A stretch of 64,000 nucleotides of DNA. Origin: Deltaproteobacteria bacterium (lineage in GTDB: Bacteria > Desulfobacterota > Binatia > HRBIN30 > CADEER01). Made by a program: the position numbers and the translations under genes. Location: NCBI GenBank assembly GCA_029262455.1, contig JAJCZJ010000122.1, forward strand, positions 1 through 64,000, read 5' to 3'. Every line of letters starts with the position of its first letter. Positions within the stretch are counted from its first letter, which is position 1. The notes below the pieces were generated by a model. That model had not been told where the DNA came from and ran no database searches. It worked only from the letters and a program-made list of their open reading frames with translations. This document shows positions 38,116 to 47,711 of this stretch, in pieces.

Positions 38116-39294
38116 TCAGGCCTTCTCCGGGCGAAATAAAGCGAACGCGCTGGTGTAGCCATGCAGGTACGTGCGCCCTTGCACCGGCCCAATCTCACCG
38201 TTGCAGAAGAACCCCCCGAGAGGCACCGGACCGAGACACTCGCGCAGCACCTGCGTGTCGTGATCCGGCTTGCCGTAAAGTCCGGCGCCGCGTCCGAGGC
38301 ACGAGAACATCAGCCCGCCACACGGCGACCCCGCGCTCTCGTCGCGATGCCGCTGCAAGACGTTGCGGAGGTCCTCGGCGGAGGTCGCCGCGTCGCGCAA
38401 GTGAAACTGCAGAACCGCGCCGTCCTCCACCAATCCACCAATTCCGACCACTCCGCTTTCAGGATCGACGCCAACCAAATTGCGGATCAAGAAATCGCCC
38501 GGACCGTACTCCTCTCGGTTGCGATGCATCACCAATCCGGCGAAGAGAGAATGCTTGGCAAGCTCGAGATCGGCCGGAGACAGAACATCGACTAGTTCCT
38601 GCAACACCTCGAAGGCCGGACGACCGTCGAGCTGACGAACTAGGTTCCGATCGCTCCCGGTCACGAACATCGGCTCGCCGATGGGTCGGCAACCTTGCGC
38701 GACTACGGACTCGATACGCAGATCCCCGTCCAGCGCGATTCCAACCAAGCCTGAACGTTGCACCGCCGAGCCAAGGAAGAGCGCATTCTCACCGGGTTGA
38801 CTGCCACCGCTCGCCAGTCCACCGATCTTCACAGTCTGCGGCAGCGCAGAGTCCAGGCCGGTCAATACCGCCTCGGCGTCGATGGAGAACGGGTCCGGAA
38901 GCAAGATCAGGCCCTTGGGTGGCGCCGCGACCCCAAGCGCCGCTAGCCAATCTTCCGTTCCCCCGATAGACGCCAAATCCTCCATCTGACACTGAAAAGG
39001 CCGAATCGATACATTCGGCATCGAGGCCACCGTCAGTCCCAACCCCGGCGACTGCTCGATTTCACGTCCACCGGCGACGACGCCACCGGCACTGCACCCG
39101 AGAACCACGGCACCGCGCAACTCCTCTTCGAGGGCACCGGCGATCGCGTCGGCAGCCGGCACATGGTGCGGCGAAACGAACAGTACGGCAAGATCGAGAG
39201 TCCCACCATCCAGCGCACGAGACGCGCCGCTGACAACCTCCCCAACCGCACTCGCGGTATCTGACTCGATTGATACCGCCGACGCCCACTTCAT
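38116..39294 (-). CDS. FIST N/C domain sensory protein
   Basis: This 392-residue protein matches the FIST architecture. The N-terminal FIST_N includes SPHHVPAADAIAGALEEELRGAVVLGCSAGGVV. The C-terminal FIST_C includes LGRGAGLYGKPDHDTQVLRE and GGFFCNGEIGPVQGRTYLHGYTSAFALF. FIST domains are thought to bind small ligands such as amino acids. No kinase or cyclase output domain is attached, so it is a stand-alone sensor. It is transcribed in the same direction as the neighbouring lipoprotein gene, 78 bp apart. Confidence 0.9.
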   Translation of the reverse strand: MKWASAVSIESDTASAVGEVVSGASRALDGGTLDLAVLFVSPHHVPAADAIAGALEEELRGAVVLGCSAGGVVAGGREIEQSPGLGLTVASMPNVSIRPFQCQMEDLASIGGTEDWLAALGVAAPPKGLILLPDPFSIDAEAVLTGLDSALPQTVKIGGLASGGSQPGENALFLGSAVQRSGLVGIALDGDLRIESVVAQGCRPIGEPMFVTGSDRNLVRQLDGRPAFEVLQELVDVLSPADLELAKHSLFAGLVMHRNREEYGPGDFLIRNLVGVDPESGVVGIGGLVEDGAVLQFHLRDAATSAEDLRNVLQRHRDESAGSPCGGLMFSCLGRGAGLYGKPDHDTQVLRECLGPVPLGGFFCNGEIGPVQGRTYLHGYTSAFALFRPEKA

Positions 39295-39380
39295 GGGAAT
39301 ACCCTGCCACCACCGCGCTCTTATGCAAGGGTTGCGGCAGGATCAGCCCTCAATCCCCGAAGTACAATAGTCGAACCCGC

Positions 39381-39578
39381 CACGGGCTGGCGCGGCTCAG
39401 CGGGAGCTTCGCCCTCCACGGGCTGGCGCGGCTCAGCGGGAGCTTCGCCCTCCACGGGCCGGCGCGGCTCAGCGGGAGCTTCGCCCTCCACGGGCTGGCG
39501 CGGCTCAGCGGGAGCTTCGCCCTCCACGGGCTGGCGCTCCAATTGCTTGCGCGGCTCAGCGGGAGCTTCGCCCTCCAT
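39381..39578. repeat. 36-bp tandem array of the EGEAPAEPR repeat family
   Basis: Four near-identical 36-bp units start at 39381, 39417, 39453 and 39489 (CACGGGCTGGCGCGGCTCAG...), with a fifth unit interrupted by about 20 bp. The minus strand reads EGEAPAEPRQPV repeatedly because the period is 12 codons. No start signal supports real translation. It fills the 39295-39632 gap between the FIST and rnhA genes. Confidence 0.9.
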
Positions 39579-39632
39579 GCAGTGTAGGTCTCGGTGTGTT
39601 CCTGGCTTCCGAATTCTGTTAGCAAAAAAAAA

Positions 39633-40379
39633 GTGAGCGGCGAGATCATCATATTTACCGATGGCGCATCCAAGGGGAATCCTGGCCCCGGTGGTTGGGG
39701 CGCCGTGCTAAAGACTGCCGATACGGTCATCGAGCTCGGCGGTGCCAACCCGAGCACCACCAACAACAGGATGGAGATGGAAGCCGCACTGCAGGCGCTG
39801 CGTCAGATCCAGCCGGCCCCCTCCCCGGTCATCCTGCTCACCGATTCCACGTACATGATCAAAGGCATCACGCAGTGGATCCACGGCTGGCGGAAGAAGG
39901 GCTGGAAGACATCACAGGGCGGCGACGTACTCAATCGCGATCTGTGGGAAGAACTCGACCGACTCGCAAAGGGAACGGGAAAGCCGATCGACTGGCGCTA
40001 CGTTCGCGGACACGTCGGCATCGCAGGCAACGAGCGCGTCGACACGATCGCCTCGGAGCTGGCACTCGGCAACCACGTCGATCTCTATCGCGGGCCCACC
40101 GAGAGCTACACGGTCGATCTGACTCCACCCCATCCGTCAGCTAGCAAGGCCAGCGGCAGCAGCCGGAGCGCCAGCGCCCAGCGCAGCCCTTCCGGAAAAG
40201 GGCGCAAGGCATACAGCTACCTCAGCCTAGTCGGCGGCGTCGCCAAACGGCACAGTAACTGGGCCGACTGTGAACGACGTGTCAAAGGAGTCTCGGGCGC
40301 ACGCTTCAAGAAAGCGATGTCGGCCGAAGACGAAGGTTCGATCCTCGACGGCTGGGGCGCCAGCCTGCCGCGTTCATAA
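39633..40379 (+). CDS. rnhA: Ribonuclease HI with C-terminal hybrid-binding-like domain
   Basis: This 248-residue protein is placed at GTG 39633 directly after a poly-A run; an upstream GTG at 39594 falls next to repeat DNA. The RNase H core shows the acidic catalytic residues in FTDGASKGN, NNRMEMEA, LLTDSTYM and ERVDTIASE. A C-terminal extension (AYSYLSLVGGVAKRHSNWADCERRVKGVSGARFKKAMSAEDE) looks like the caulimovirus viroplasmin/RNase H1 hybrid-binding domain, usually found at the N-terminus. Its role is removal of RNA from RNA-DNA hybrids. Confidence 0.9.
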   Translation: MSGEIIIFTDGASKGNPGPGGWGAVLKTADTVIELGGANPSTTNNRMEMEAALQALRQIQPAPSPVILLTDSTYMIKGITQWIHGWRKKGWKTSQGGDVLNRDLWEELDRLAKGTGKPIDWRYVRGHVGIAGNERVDTIASELALGNHVDLYRGPTESYTVDLTPPHPSASKASGSSRSASAQRSPSGKGRKAYSYLSLVGGVAKRHSNWADCERRVKGVSGARFKKAMSAEDEGSILDGWGASLPRS

Positions 40380-40654
40380 GACCTCTCCAATCTCGGCGCG
40401 CAAGCAGCAAAGCCACCCGCACGAGCATCCCCTACGAAGAGCAATCCGTCGCGACAAAAGCTGTCGCGCACTGCGCATAGCAGAATACATGGGGAATCAA
40501 CGGCAAGTCGACACTTTACGGCACATCGGACGGAGGATTCGAGCGCGGCGCTCACCTGCCCCCGCTCCGTACAGAGAGATTCACTCACAACTCTGAGTGG
40601 CACTCTCGTTGCACACTTAGGTTGGCTCTGTAGATCGGGTTGGGGAGGGTGACA

Positions 40655-43600
40655 ATGATCAACCGCATGCGTGGGACATGCTGCGCATCATGGCGTTGCG
40701 CAGTCGCAGTACTTGCTGCAATCGCGAGCGCGACGACTGCCAACGCCGGAGCACCGGTCGTCGGGTACGACATCGTGTACGTCCGCCAAGTTCGATTCGG
40801 CGACACCACCAACACGACCTGGCCAGAAGTTTCACACCCCGGACGAATCGACCCAGGCGCCGACCTGATGCTGCTTCATCCGGACGGCAGCGAGGAAGTC
40901 TTGGTGGCGGGTGGTGTCGGTTCCGTCACCGACCCATTCATCTCGTTCGACGGCGAGTGGGTGTACTACAGCCTGTTCTATGACATGCGCCCGGAGGCCA
41001 TCAACAGTCAGCGCAGTTTGCCGCGCCTGGGTGCCGACATCTTTCGGATCAATCTCGCAACCCGCCAGATCGAACAACTGACGTTCGGGGAGTTCACGCC
41101 CAACACCGGGGCCGGCAATTACGACGAATCCAATCCGTTGGACCCAGGCTCGCAATACGATCGATTGGGTTACGGCATTCTCAACCTCGGCCCCGCACCC
41201 GTCGCCGGGGGCAAGATCGCCTTCACCAGCAACCGCAATGGCTTCATGCCGCCGCGCGGGCATACACGACCGACCCTGCAAATCTTCGTCATGGACGAGG
41301 ATGGCTCGAACGTCACGCCGATCGCACCCATGACCATTGGCAGCGTCCTGCACCCGACCCCGCTGCGCGACGGTCGCCTGATGTTCAGCACTCTCGAGAC
41401 GCAGGGGCTGCGCGATTTTCGGCTGTGGGGAATCTGGGCGATTCGGCCTGACGGGCGCACGTGGGAGCCCATCATCAGCGCCTTTCGCACCCCGCAAGCG
41501 TTTCATTTCATGACCCAGCTCTCGAACACCGACATCGTCGTCGTCGACTCCTACAACCTCAATAACAACGGCTTCGGCGCTCTCTACCGTCGCCCGCTCA
41601 ATCCACCTGCCGGCGAGCCCGCTTTCCACAGCGCCTTCCCGTCCGACAACCCACCGATCGACCAAACCGTCGGCGGCGGCTTCTCCTACCCATTCCGGAT
41701 GCCGTTCACGCCGCGCGGAATGTTTTCGATCACTCCGTTCACCCACGGCAACGACAACGCCGCGCCAATTGGCGCCGACGGCGTCCGCGTAGGCAAGTTC
41801 ACCCACCCGAGCGCTGCACCCAACAACGACCTGCTCACGGTCTGGACACCCGGACCGGCCAACGACCTCAATCGACCGACGACCGATCCACGCTACGACG
41901 CGGGAATCTACCTGATCCCCGGCGGCAACATCGTGAACAGCAAAGACGAGTTGGTCTTGATCAAGAACGATCCGAACTACAACGAATCATGGCCGCGCGC
42001 CGTGGTGTCATACGAGGACGTGCACGGTGTTCCCGAACCGCTCGAGCTTCCGTGGCTGCCAAACGACGGCACGGTCCATCCCGAGCTGCCGGCTGGTACC
42101 CCGTACGGACTGGTCGGCACCAGCAGCTTCTACAAGCGCGAAACCTTTCCCGGCAGCGCGTCATCGGGTACGAGTTCGTACGAAGGGCTCGACGTCTTCA
42201 ACACCACGCAGAACGGCCAGAGCACGAACTGGGGTTCGCAAGGCGCCGAGGCCGGCAAGTACAGCGATAGCGATATTTGGGCGGTTCGCATCGTCGGCAT
42301 GGAACCGAGCACGCACCGCAGCTACGGCCCCAATGGCGGTCCAAGCGGCGGTCAGCTCTTCAGCTCACATGCCAGCGAACGACTCCGCATCCTCGGAGAG
42401 ATCCCGCTGCGCAAGTACGATGCAAACGGCGACCCCATCCTCGACGCCGAAAACAACCCAGACACCAGCTTTCTAGCGCGGATCGCGGCGGATACACCAT
42501 TCACCTTCCAAACTCTCGACCGCAACGGAATGGTTCTCAATATCTCGCAGACTTGGCATCAAGTGCGGCCGGGTGAGATGCGCGCCGACTGCGGGGGTTG
42601 TCACGCCCACAGCCAGCAGCCACTTCCCTTCGAAGGCACCGCCGCTTCACAACCGGACTACGAGATCGTCGATCTCACCGTCGAGACACCGCTGTTGTCG
42701 AAAGATCTCAACGGCGACCCGTCGCTGCAGGTCCTCGCGCAATCGTTGCTCGACGTCGAGTTCTACACGGACATTCGGCCCCTTCTGGTCCGATCTTGCG
42801 TACCGTGCCACACCCAATCCGACCCCAACCCACCGGGAAATCTCGTTCTCGACGACTACCAGACGTACGGCCGTGTCCCGGGCGACTACGCACGACTCGC
42901 TGCGGACACGAACGCCGACTGGGGACATCCGCCCCTGGTCGGTTACCAAGGCAATCCACTGTGGAGACAAACGAACGCCAGCCGCTACGTGCGTCGGTTT
43001 CAGAGTCGGCGCAGCATGTTGATCTGGAAGATCTTCGGCGAACGCCTCGACGGCTGGACCAACGAAGACCACCCGACTGAAACAGTCCCCGGCGATCCCG
43101 ACACACTTCCCGCGGGTGCATCGATCAACCTGGCCGACGTCGACTTCACCGGCCAGATGATGCCGCCACCCGGAAGCGGCGTACCGCCCCTCAGTGAAGA
43201 CGAGAAGATGACCTTCGCTCGCTGGATCGATCTCGGAGCCCCGATCAATTGGGGCGACAACGGCAACACGCCGTGGGGCTGGTTCCTCGACGAGATCCGT
43301 CCGACGGTCGCCGTCAGCGCGCCGCGCCCCGGCCAGAACGACAACGCCCTGGACACGATCCGGGTCGGGGTCGCCGACGCCAACACCGGCCTCGACACGG
43401 CGACTCTTTCGATCCGGGCTAGTTTTTCGGTTGCCGGCCGAGCGGCCGACAGCGAGCTGTCCGACCTTGCCGTCGCCGCCGGCGACGGCATCTATGAGAT
43501 TCCGGTGTCGCCACCGCTGACCGCCGCAACCAACGAGACAGTACACGCCGAAATCGCCGACAACCAGGGCAACATCACACGCGTCGCATGCCGCTTCAGC

Positions 43601-44713
43601 ATCGCATCGGGCGCGCCGACAGCCACCGCGACGAACACCTCGCCGCCACAACCGACGCCGACCAACACGTCGCCGCCGACGCCAACGAATACATCCCCGG
43701 CGCCGCCGACTGCGACAAGCACGTCGTCGCCTACCGCGACACCGACAGCGACCCAGACCAACACCGCAACCCCAAATTCAGTCGTATCGGTCGGTGGCAT
43801 CATTCAACAGCTCGGTCAGTCCCAGCCATTGAGGGGGATCACCGTCGCAGCAAGCGGAGGGTCACAGCTAGGAACTCTCACAGACGACGCCGGCAGATAT
43901 CTCTTCGACGATATCGCACCTGGCGCTTGGACCATCGAGCCCAGCCACACCGATCGGGAAGTACCCTCCGTCGGCGCGCTCGACGCGGCTTGGATCCTGC
44001 AAGCTGCCGTCGGCTCACGCACTTTAACGGAAGCACAACAGCTCGTCTGCGACGTCACAGCGAACGGGTCGGTGTCTTCGTTCGATGCAGCCAGGGTGCT
44101 GCAGAAGCTGGTCGGCCGGATCGACCGTTTTTCGGTCGCCGAAGCCTGTCGTTCCGATTGGATGTTCGTCGGCAATCCGAGCACCAGCACTCCGACGCTC
44201 CCCCTCATCTCGGGCGACGGCTGCGTACCGGCCGCCGCGACCATCGACGACCTGCATGCGACGATCAGCGACGTCGACTTCGTTGGCGCCGCCTTCGGGG
44301 ACTGCACGCTGAGTGGAATCCCGACACAAGCAGCACGACTCTCGGGAGCAAGCGAACCCCCGACCGTCGTCATAGGCCCGGCCGTGCGCAGTCGCCGTCG
44401 CTACCTGCGCCTGCCAATCCGGGTGCACGGAACAAGCTCGTTCAACGCCGCCGATATCCGGCTGAGCTACGATCCGAAGCAACTGAGACTCCGGCGTATC
44501 CGCAAGGACAGAAGCCTACGCGGCGTGCTCGTCGAAGGCGGAGAGCTCGCCCCGGGGCAAGCACGTGCCGTTCTCGCTGCGCCCCAGCCGGTCACAACCT
44601 CCAGCGATCCGGTCATGATCGCAATCTTCGAGCGTCTCAACCGCCGCGGCGGAAGTGTGCGGATTGAGTCGGCCCTGATCGACGACCAAGCGGTGCCGGT
44701 GCGAACCCGCTGA
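40655..44713 (+). CDS. Giant secreted diheme protein (hydrazine-synthase-alpha-like/TolB-like) with dockerin and cohesin-like domains
   Basis: This 1352-residue protein starts at ATG 40655 after GGAGGG. A signal peptide ends near ATTANAG. A TolB-like propeller region (VYYSLFYDM, KIAFTSNRNGF, IFVMDEDGSNVTPI) is followed by two heme c sites: Cys646-GGC-His650 and Cys715-VPC-His719. The arrangement recalls proteins annotated with the HZS-alpha middle domain, which does not imply hydrazine synthesis. A P/T/S linker (about 987-1043) leads to a carboxypeptidase-regulatory-like domain, a dockerin-like pair (LDAAWILQAAVG, FDAARVLQKLVG) and a final cohesin-like domain (YLRLPIRVHGTSSFNAADIRLSYDP). It may take part in extracellular electron transfer or cell-surface assembly. 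Confidence 0.75.
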   Translation: MINRMRGTCCASWRCAVAVLAAIASATTANAGAPVVGYDIVYVRQVRFGDTTNTTWPEVSHPGRIDPGADLMLLHPDGSEEVLVAGGVGSVTDPFISFDGEWVYYSLFYDMRPEAINSQRSLPRLGADIFRINLATRQIEQLTFGEFTPNTGAGNYDESNPLDPGSQYDRLGYGILNLGPAPVAGGKIAFTSNRNGFMPPRGHTRPTLQIFVMDEDGSNVTPIAPMTIGSVLHPTPLRDGRLMFSTLETQGLRDFRLWGIWAIRPDGRTWEPIISAFRTPQAFHFMTQLSNTDIVVVDSYNLNNNGFGALYRRPLNPPAGEPAFHSAFPSDNPPIDQTVGGGFSYPFRMPFTPRGMFSITPFTHGNDNAAPIGADGVRVGKFTHPSAAPNNDLLTVWTPGPANDLNRPTTDPRYDAGIYLIPGGNIVNSKDELVLIKNDPNYNESWPRAVVSYEDVHGVPEPLELPWLPNDGTVHPELPAGTPYGLVGTSSFYKRETFPGSASSGTSSYEGLDVFNTTQNGQSTNWGSQGAEAGKYSDSDIWAVRIVGMEPSTHRSYGPNGGPSGGQLFSSHASERLRILGEIPLRKYDANGDPILDAENNPDTSFLARIAADTPFTFQTLDRNGMVLNISQTWHQVRPGEMRADCGGCHAHSQQPLPFEGTAASQPDYEIVDLTVETPLLSKDLNGDPSLQVLAQSLLDVEFYTDIRPLLVRSCVPCHTQSDPNPPGNLVLDDYQTYGRVPGDYARLAADTNADWGHPPLVGYQGNPLWRQTNASRYVRRFQSRRSMLIWKIFGERLDGWTNEDHPTETVPGDPDTLPAGASINLADVDFTGQMMPPPGSGVPPLSEDEKMTFARWIDLGAPINWGDNGNTPWGWFLDEIRPTVAVSAPRPGQNDNALDTIRVGVADANTGLDTATLSIRASFSVAGRAADSELSDLAVAAGDGIYEIPVSPPLTAATNETVHAEIADNQGNITRVACRFSIASGAPTATATNTSPPQPTPTNTSPPTPTNTSPAPPTATSTSSPTATPTATQTNTATPNSVVSVGGIIQQLGQSQPLRGITVAASGGSQLGTLTDDAGRYLFDDIAPGAWTIEPSHTDREVPSVGALDAAWILQAAVGSRTLTEAQQLVCDVTANGSVSSFDAARVLQKLVGRIDRFSVAEACRSDWMFVGNPSTSTPTLPLISGDGCVPAAATIDDLHATISDVDFVGAAFGDCTLSGIPTQAARLSGASEPPTVVIGPAVRSRRRYLRLPIRVHGTSSFNAADIRLSYDPKQLRLRRIRKDRSLRGVLVEGGELAPGQARAVLAAPQPVTTSSDPVMIAIFERLNRRGGSVRIESALIDDQAVPVRTR

Positions 44714-44750
44714 GGAATCGGCCAAACTCTCGCCAAAGATCCTCATCCCC

Positions 44751-44803
44751 AAATCACCCAATCACTAATCACCATTCACCAATCACTAATCACCAATCAC
44801 CAC
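44751..44803. repeat. AATCACC/AATCACT heptamer run
   Basis: About seven degenerate heptamers (AATCACC, AATCACT, ATTCACC) lie in the 177-bp gap between two large secreted-protein genes. No gene is evident there. Confidence 0.85.
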
Positions 44804-44890
44804 GCAGGCGGAAAAGCCGCGCCCCCTCTCGACGTAGCTTGTACCGTTCAGTAGGTAGTGACCTCCGCAACTCACCCAGGAGGATATCCA

Positions 44891-47137
44891 GTGCTGAACA
44901 CCCGACTCACCACGATTGTATTGACCGCCGCTCTTTTGGCCCTGGTCGGATGCTCGTCCGACGACTCCGGAGCTTCGGCAGCCCCGGCCGCGAGTATCTA
45001 CAGTTTTGCGAATGCATGTTACGCCATCCAGGACGCAAATCAGGGAACCTACCTTGCGGCCGACGGCAACGGGTACGCGTTCAAAGCGTCCGACATGGGT
45101 ACCGCGACACCGATATTCTTCAAGCCCTCGGCCTTGGGACGCTACCTTCTCTTCGATAGTGACGGCTACGTCATCTCGGACGGCACCACACTCGGACGAG
45201 GGACCGATCTAATGTCCGACATCAAACTCGTCGACGACAGCTTTGTATCCGAAGCGGAATGGGAGCTTCTCATCAGTTCCCGGAACCCGGCACATCACGA
45301 GTTGCGACACTTCAAGAGCCGGGGATTCGTCGCCGGCGACCAACTGGTAGATGCGGCCAGCGATGCAACCTCGATCTCCATCGTCGCGCACACCGGTTGC
45401 GCCGAGTTCCCGGAAGAGAAGACTCACAGCGAAGGCGCTGTTGAGCGAGCCCAATTCGACGACGGCACTCTGTTCGGATTCGTCGATACTCACTCGCACA
45501 TCTTTGCCAGCTTCGGTTTCGCTGGCGGAGGGTTGGTGCACGGCCTGCCCTACCACCCACTTGGGGTCGAGCATGCGCTACTCGATTGCGACCAGTTCCA
45601 CGGCGAAGGCGGACGCAAGGATCTCCTCGGCATCGGCTTCGACGCCGGGTCCGGCCTCAGTCTCGACGATCTCATCGAGATCGTTCAACAAGGGCAGGTG
45701 ACTGAGTTCAATCACAACACCGACGGGTACCCGACCTTCACCACATGGCCGAGCGGACCGTTCAGCTCGACCCACCAAACCCAGTACTACAAGTGGATCG
45801 AACGCGCCTATCAAAGTGGCCTGCGCCTCGTCGTTCAGCACGCCGTGAGCAATCAAGTCATCTGCGACTTCCTGATCAACGGCGGCATCCAGCCTGGCCG
45901 CTACTCGTGCAACGACATGGTCGGCGTCGATCGACAAATCGAAGAAACCTATCGCATGCAGGACTACATCGACGCACAAGAAGGTGGCCCCGGAGAGGGA
46001 TGGTTTCGCGTCGTGACGACCCCCGAGCAGGCGCGTGAGGTCATCGCCGCCGGTAAGATGGCGGTCATCTTGGGCATCGAGGTGCCGAACCTCTTCAACT
46101 GCAACCTGACGGCACCCCCGGAGCTGCCCGCTTGCACGGAGGAAGATGTCACCGAACGCATCGACGACTACTACGACCGAGGCATCCGTGTGCTGTTCCC
46201 GGTCCACAAGTACGATAACGCATTCTCCGCGGGAGACGGAAGCAAGGCGATCATCGAGCTCGGCAACATTCTACAAACCGGGCACTTTTCGAACTTCACA
46301 ACCGACTGTATCGACATCAATACAACGTTCGACCGCGGCCGCATGCAGTTCCCAGGCATGAACGAACCGCGCGAGGACTATCTCGCGCCGGCTCCAAACG
46401 ACTTCAGCGACTTCTTTCTCGATCCGCTCGGCACTCTTCAGCCCTTCCTCGGGCGTTTCCTCGAACCACAGATTCCGGACGAAGATAACCACTGCCAGGT
46501 CGCAGGAATGACACAGCTCGGCGAGCATCTCATCAACGAGATCATGCGCAAGGGAATGGTCCTCGAGCTCGACCACTTCCCGCGCCGGTCATATCAGCGC
46601 GCCTTTGAGATGATCCAAGAGAACGATTACCCAGCCACCGGGACCCACGGGCTCGACAACGACGGCAAGCTCTACGCTTTGGGCGGCGTCTCGAAGGCAA
46701 ACTTCGGACGCTGTCAGTCGCCGGACGAAGAATCGACGATGGACAACGGTTTCCAGAGCCGCTTGGCTCGCATCATCGAGAACGGCGGCTATCCCGGCCT
46801 GGGTTTCGGCTTCGATCTAAACGGATTTGCAGGCGCCCCAGGGCCGCGCTTCGGCGAGAGGAGCGGCTGCGGATCAACGCAAGAAGATCCGGTCACCTAC
46901 CCTTTCACCTCCTACGCCGGAGACGTGACCTTCACTGAGCCATCCGTCGGCGAACGTACACTCGATTTCAACACCGAGGGCATGGCCCACCTCGGCCTGG
47001 TCGCCGAGCTCATCGAAGATGTTCGCCACGACGGCGTAACCGACGAAGAACTCGAGCCGCTGTTCAAGTCGGCCGAGGCCTACATCCGCATGTGGGAGAA
47101 GGCCGAACGCAGGAGCGGCGAGATCGCGAGCCAGTAG
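44891..47137 (+). CDS. Lipoprotein, renal-dipeptidase/amidohydrolase-like metalloenzyme
   Basis: This 748-residue protein starts at GTG 44891, fixed by AGGAGG 7 bp upstream. The lipobox is ALVGC with Cys21. After about 190 residues of Trp/Tyr-rich N-terminal sequence comes a TIM-barrel amidohydrolase-like part. It opens with His201-x-His203 (GFVDTHSHIF) and includes VILGIEVPNLFNC, RVLFPVHKYDNAF and LELDHFPRRS, with a later GTHGLDN. This order resembles membrane dipeptidase (M19) and related hydrolases. The large insertions between strands are unusual for M19, so the substrate remains unknown. Confidence 0.7.
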   Translation: MLNTRLTTIVLTAALLALVGCSSDDSGASAAPAASIYSFANACYAIQDANQGTYLAADGNGYAFKASDMGTATPIFFKPSALGRYLLFDSDGYVISDGTTLGRGTDLMSDIKLVDDSFVSEAEWELLISSRNPAHHELRHFKSRGFVAGDQLVDAASDATSISIVAHTGCAEFPEEKTHSEGAVERAQFDDGTLFGFVDTHSHIFASFGFAGGGLVHGLPYHPLGVEHALLDCDQFHGEGGRKDLLGIGFDAGSGLSLDDLIEIVQQGQVTEFNHNTDGYPTFTTWPSGPFSSTHQTQYYKWIERAYQSGLRLVVQHAVSNQVICDFLINGGIQPGRYSCNDMVGVDRQIEETYRMQDYIDAQEGGPGEGWFRVVTTPEQAREVIAAGKMAVILGIEVPNLFNCNLTAPPELPACTEEDVTERIDDYYDRGIRVLFPVHKYDNAFSAGDGSKAIIELGNILQTGHFSNFTTDCIDINTTFDRGRMQFPGMNEPREDYLAPAPNDFSDFFLDPLGTLQPFLGRFLEPQIPDEDNHCQVAGMTQLGEHLINEIMRKGMVLELDHFPRRSYQRAFEMIQENDYPATGTHGLDNDGKLYALGGVSKANFGRCQSPDEESTMDNGFQSRLARIIENGGYPGLGFGFDLNGFAGAPGPRFGERSGCGSTQEDPVTYPFTSYAGDVTFTEPSVGERTLDFNTEGMAHLGLVAELIEDVRHDGVTDEELEPLFKSAEAYIRMWEKAERRSGEIASQ

Positions 47138-47187
47138 TTGCTCCGAGTGACCGCGGGTTGCCACGAGCCGATCGTTCTTATTTTTTT

Positions 47188-47491
47188 GGCCACGGATGAA
47201 CACCGATAAACACAGACCAGCCACTGGCCGGAACCAAACCGCTGATGAACGCCGTTGAACGCAAATCGAAAAGAATGGCTAGGGCTATGGCTCGAGGCTA
47301 AGGCTGAGGGCGGCGCTCGCTATTCATGTCGGTGGAGGTGTAGCGAGAAAAATGGAGGGCGAGGCTCCCTTCTTCGCCAAGGCTTCGAAGGCCAGGCCTG
47401 CCGAGCCGCGTAGCGGGTCTGGTTTTCTCGGATCGTCTCTGCCCTGTTTCGGTATTGCTCCCGTACGCGCAACGTGCCCCGCTGACCTCGC
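47188..47491. repeat. Composite repeat, left arm of an inverted pair
   Basis: Three elements lie in order: a CCACGGATGAACACCG element (47188-47213), an EGEAP-family element (47352-47417, GGAGGGCGAGGCTCCC... GAGCCGCGTAGCGG) and an element ending ...GCTGACCTCGC (47448-47491). All three recur in reverse order and orientation at 50229-50590. The 574-bp gap 47138-47711 holds no convincing gene. Confidence 0.85.
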
Positions 47492-47711
47492 AATGCTCCA
47501 TCGCCTTACGTCTGTCGGAGGCTCCCAACCTTCGTTGCCGATGAAATTCTACGCGCGCCGCGCAGGAACGGGACGTTTGTTACACCGATGCTTCGCGAAC
47601 CGAAGCTTGGCGACAATTCCAAGGATCTGTGGCGGTCACCCGAATCAGCGTTATCTGCTGTTTCGATTGTACGGGTATTGCCGCGTCTGATCCGCCCTTC
47701 GACGCTGAGTA

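Noticed and set aside
42647-43651. A 334-codon minus-strand frame
   Set aside because: It overlaps the diheme protein gene; composition is Arg/Val-rich without motifs.
40655-44713. Hydrazine synthase subunit (anammox)
   Set aside because: The two heme motifs and general layout recall the HZS-alpha-like superfamily, but no other anammox genes are present and the C-terminal domains differ.
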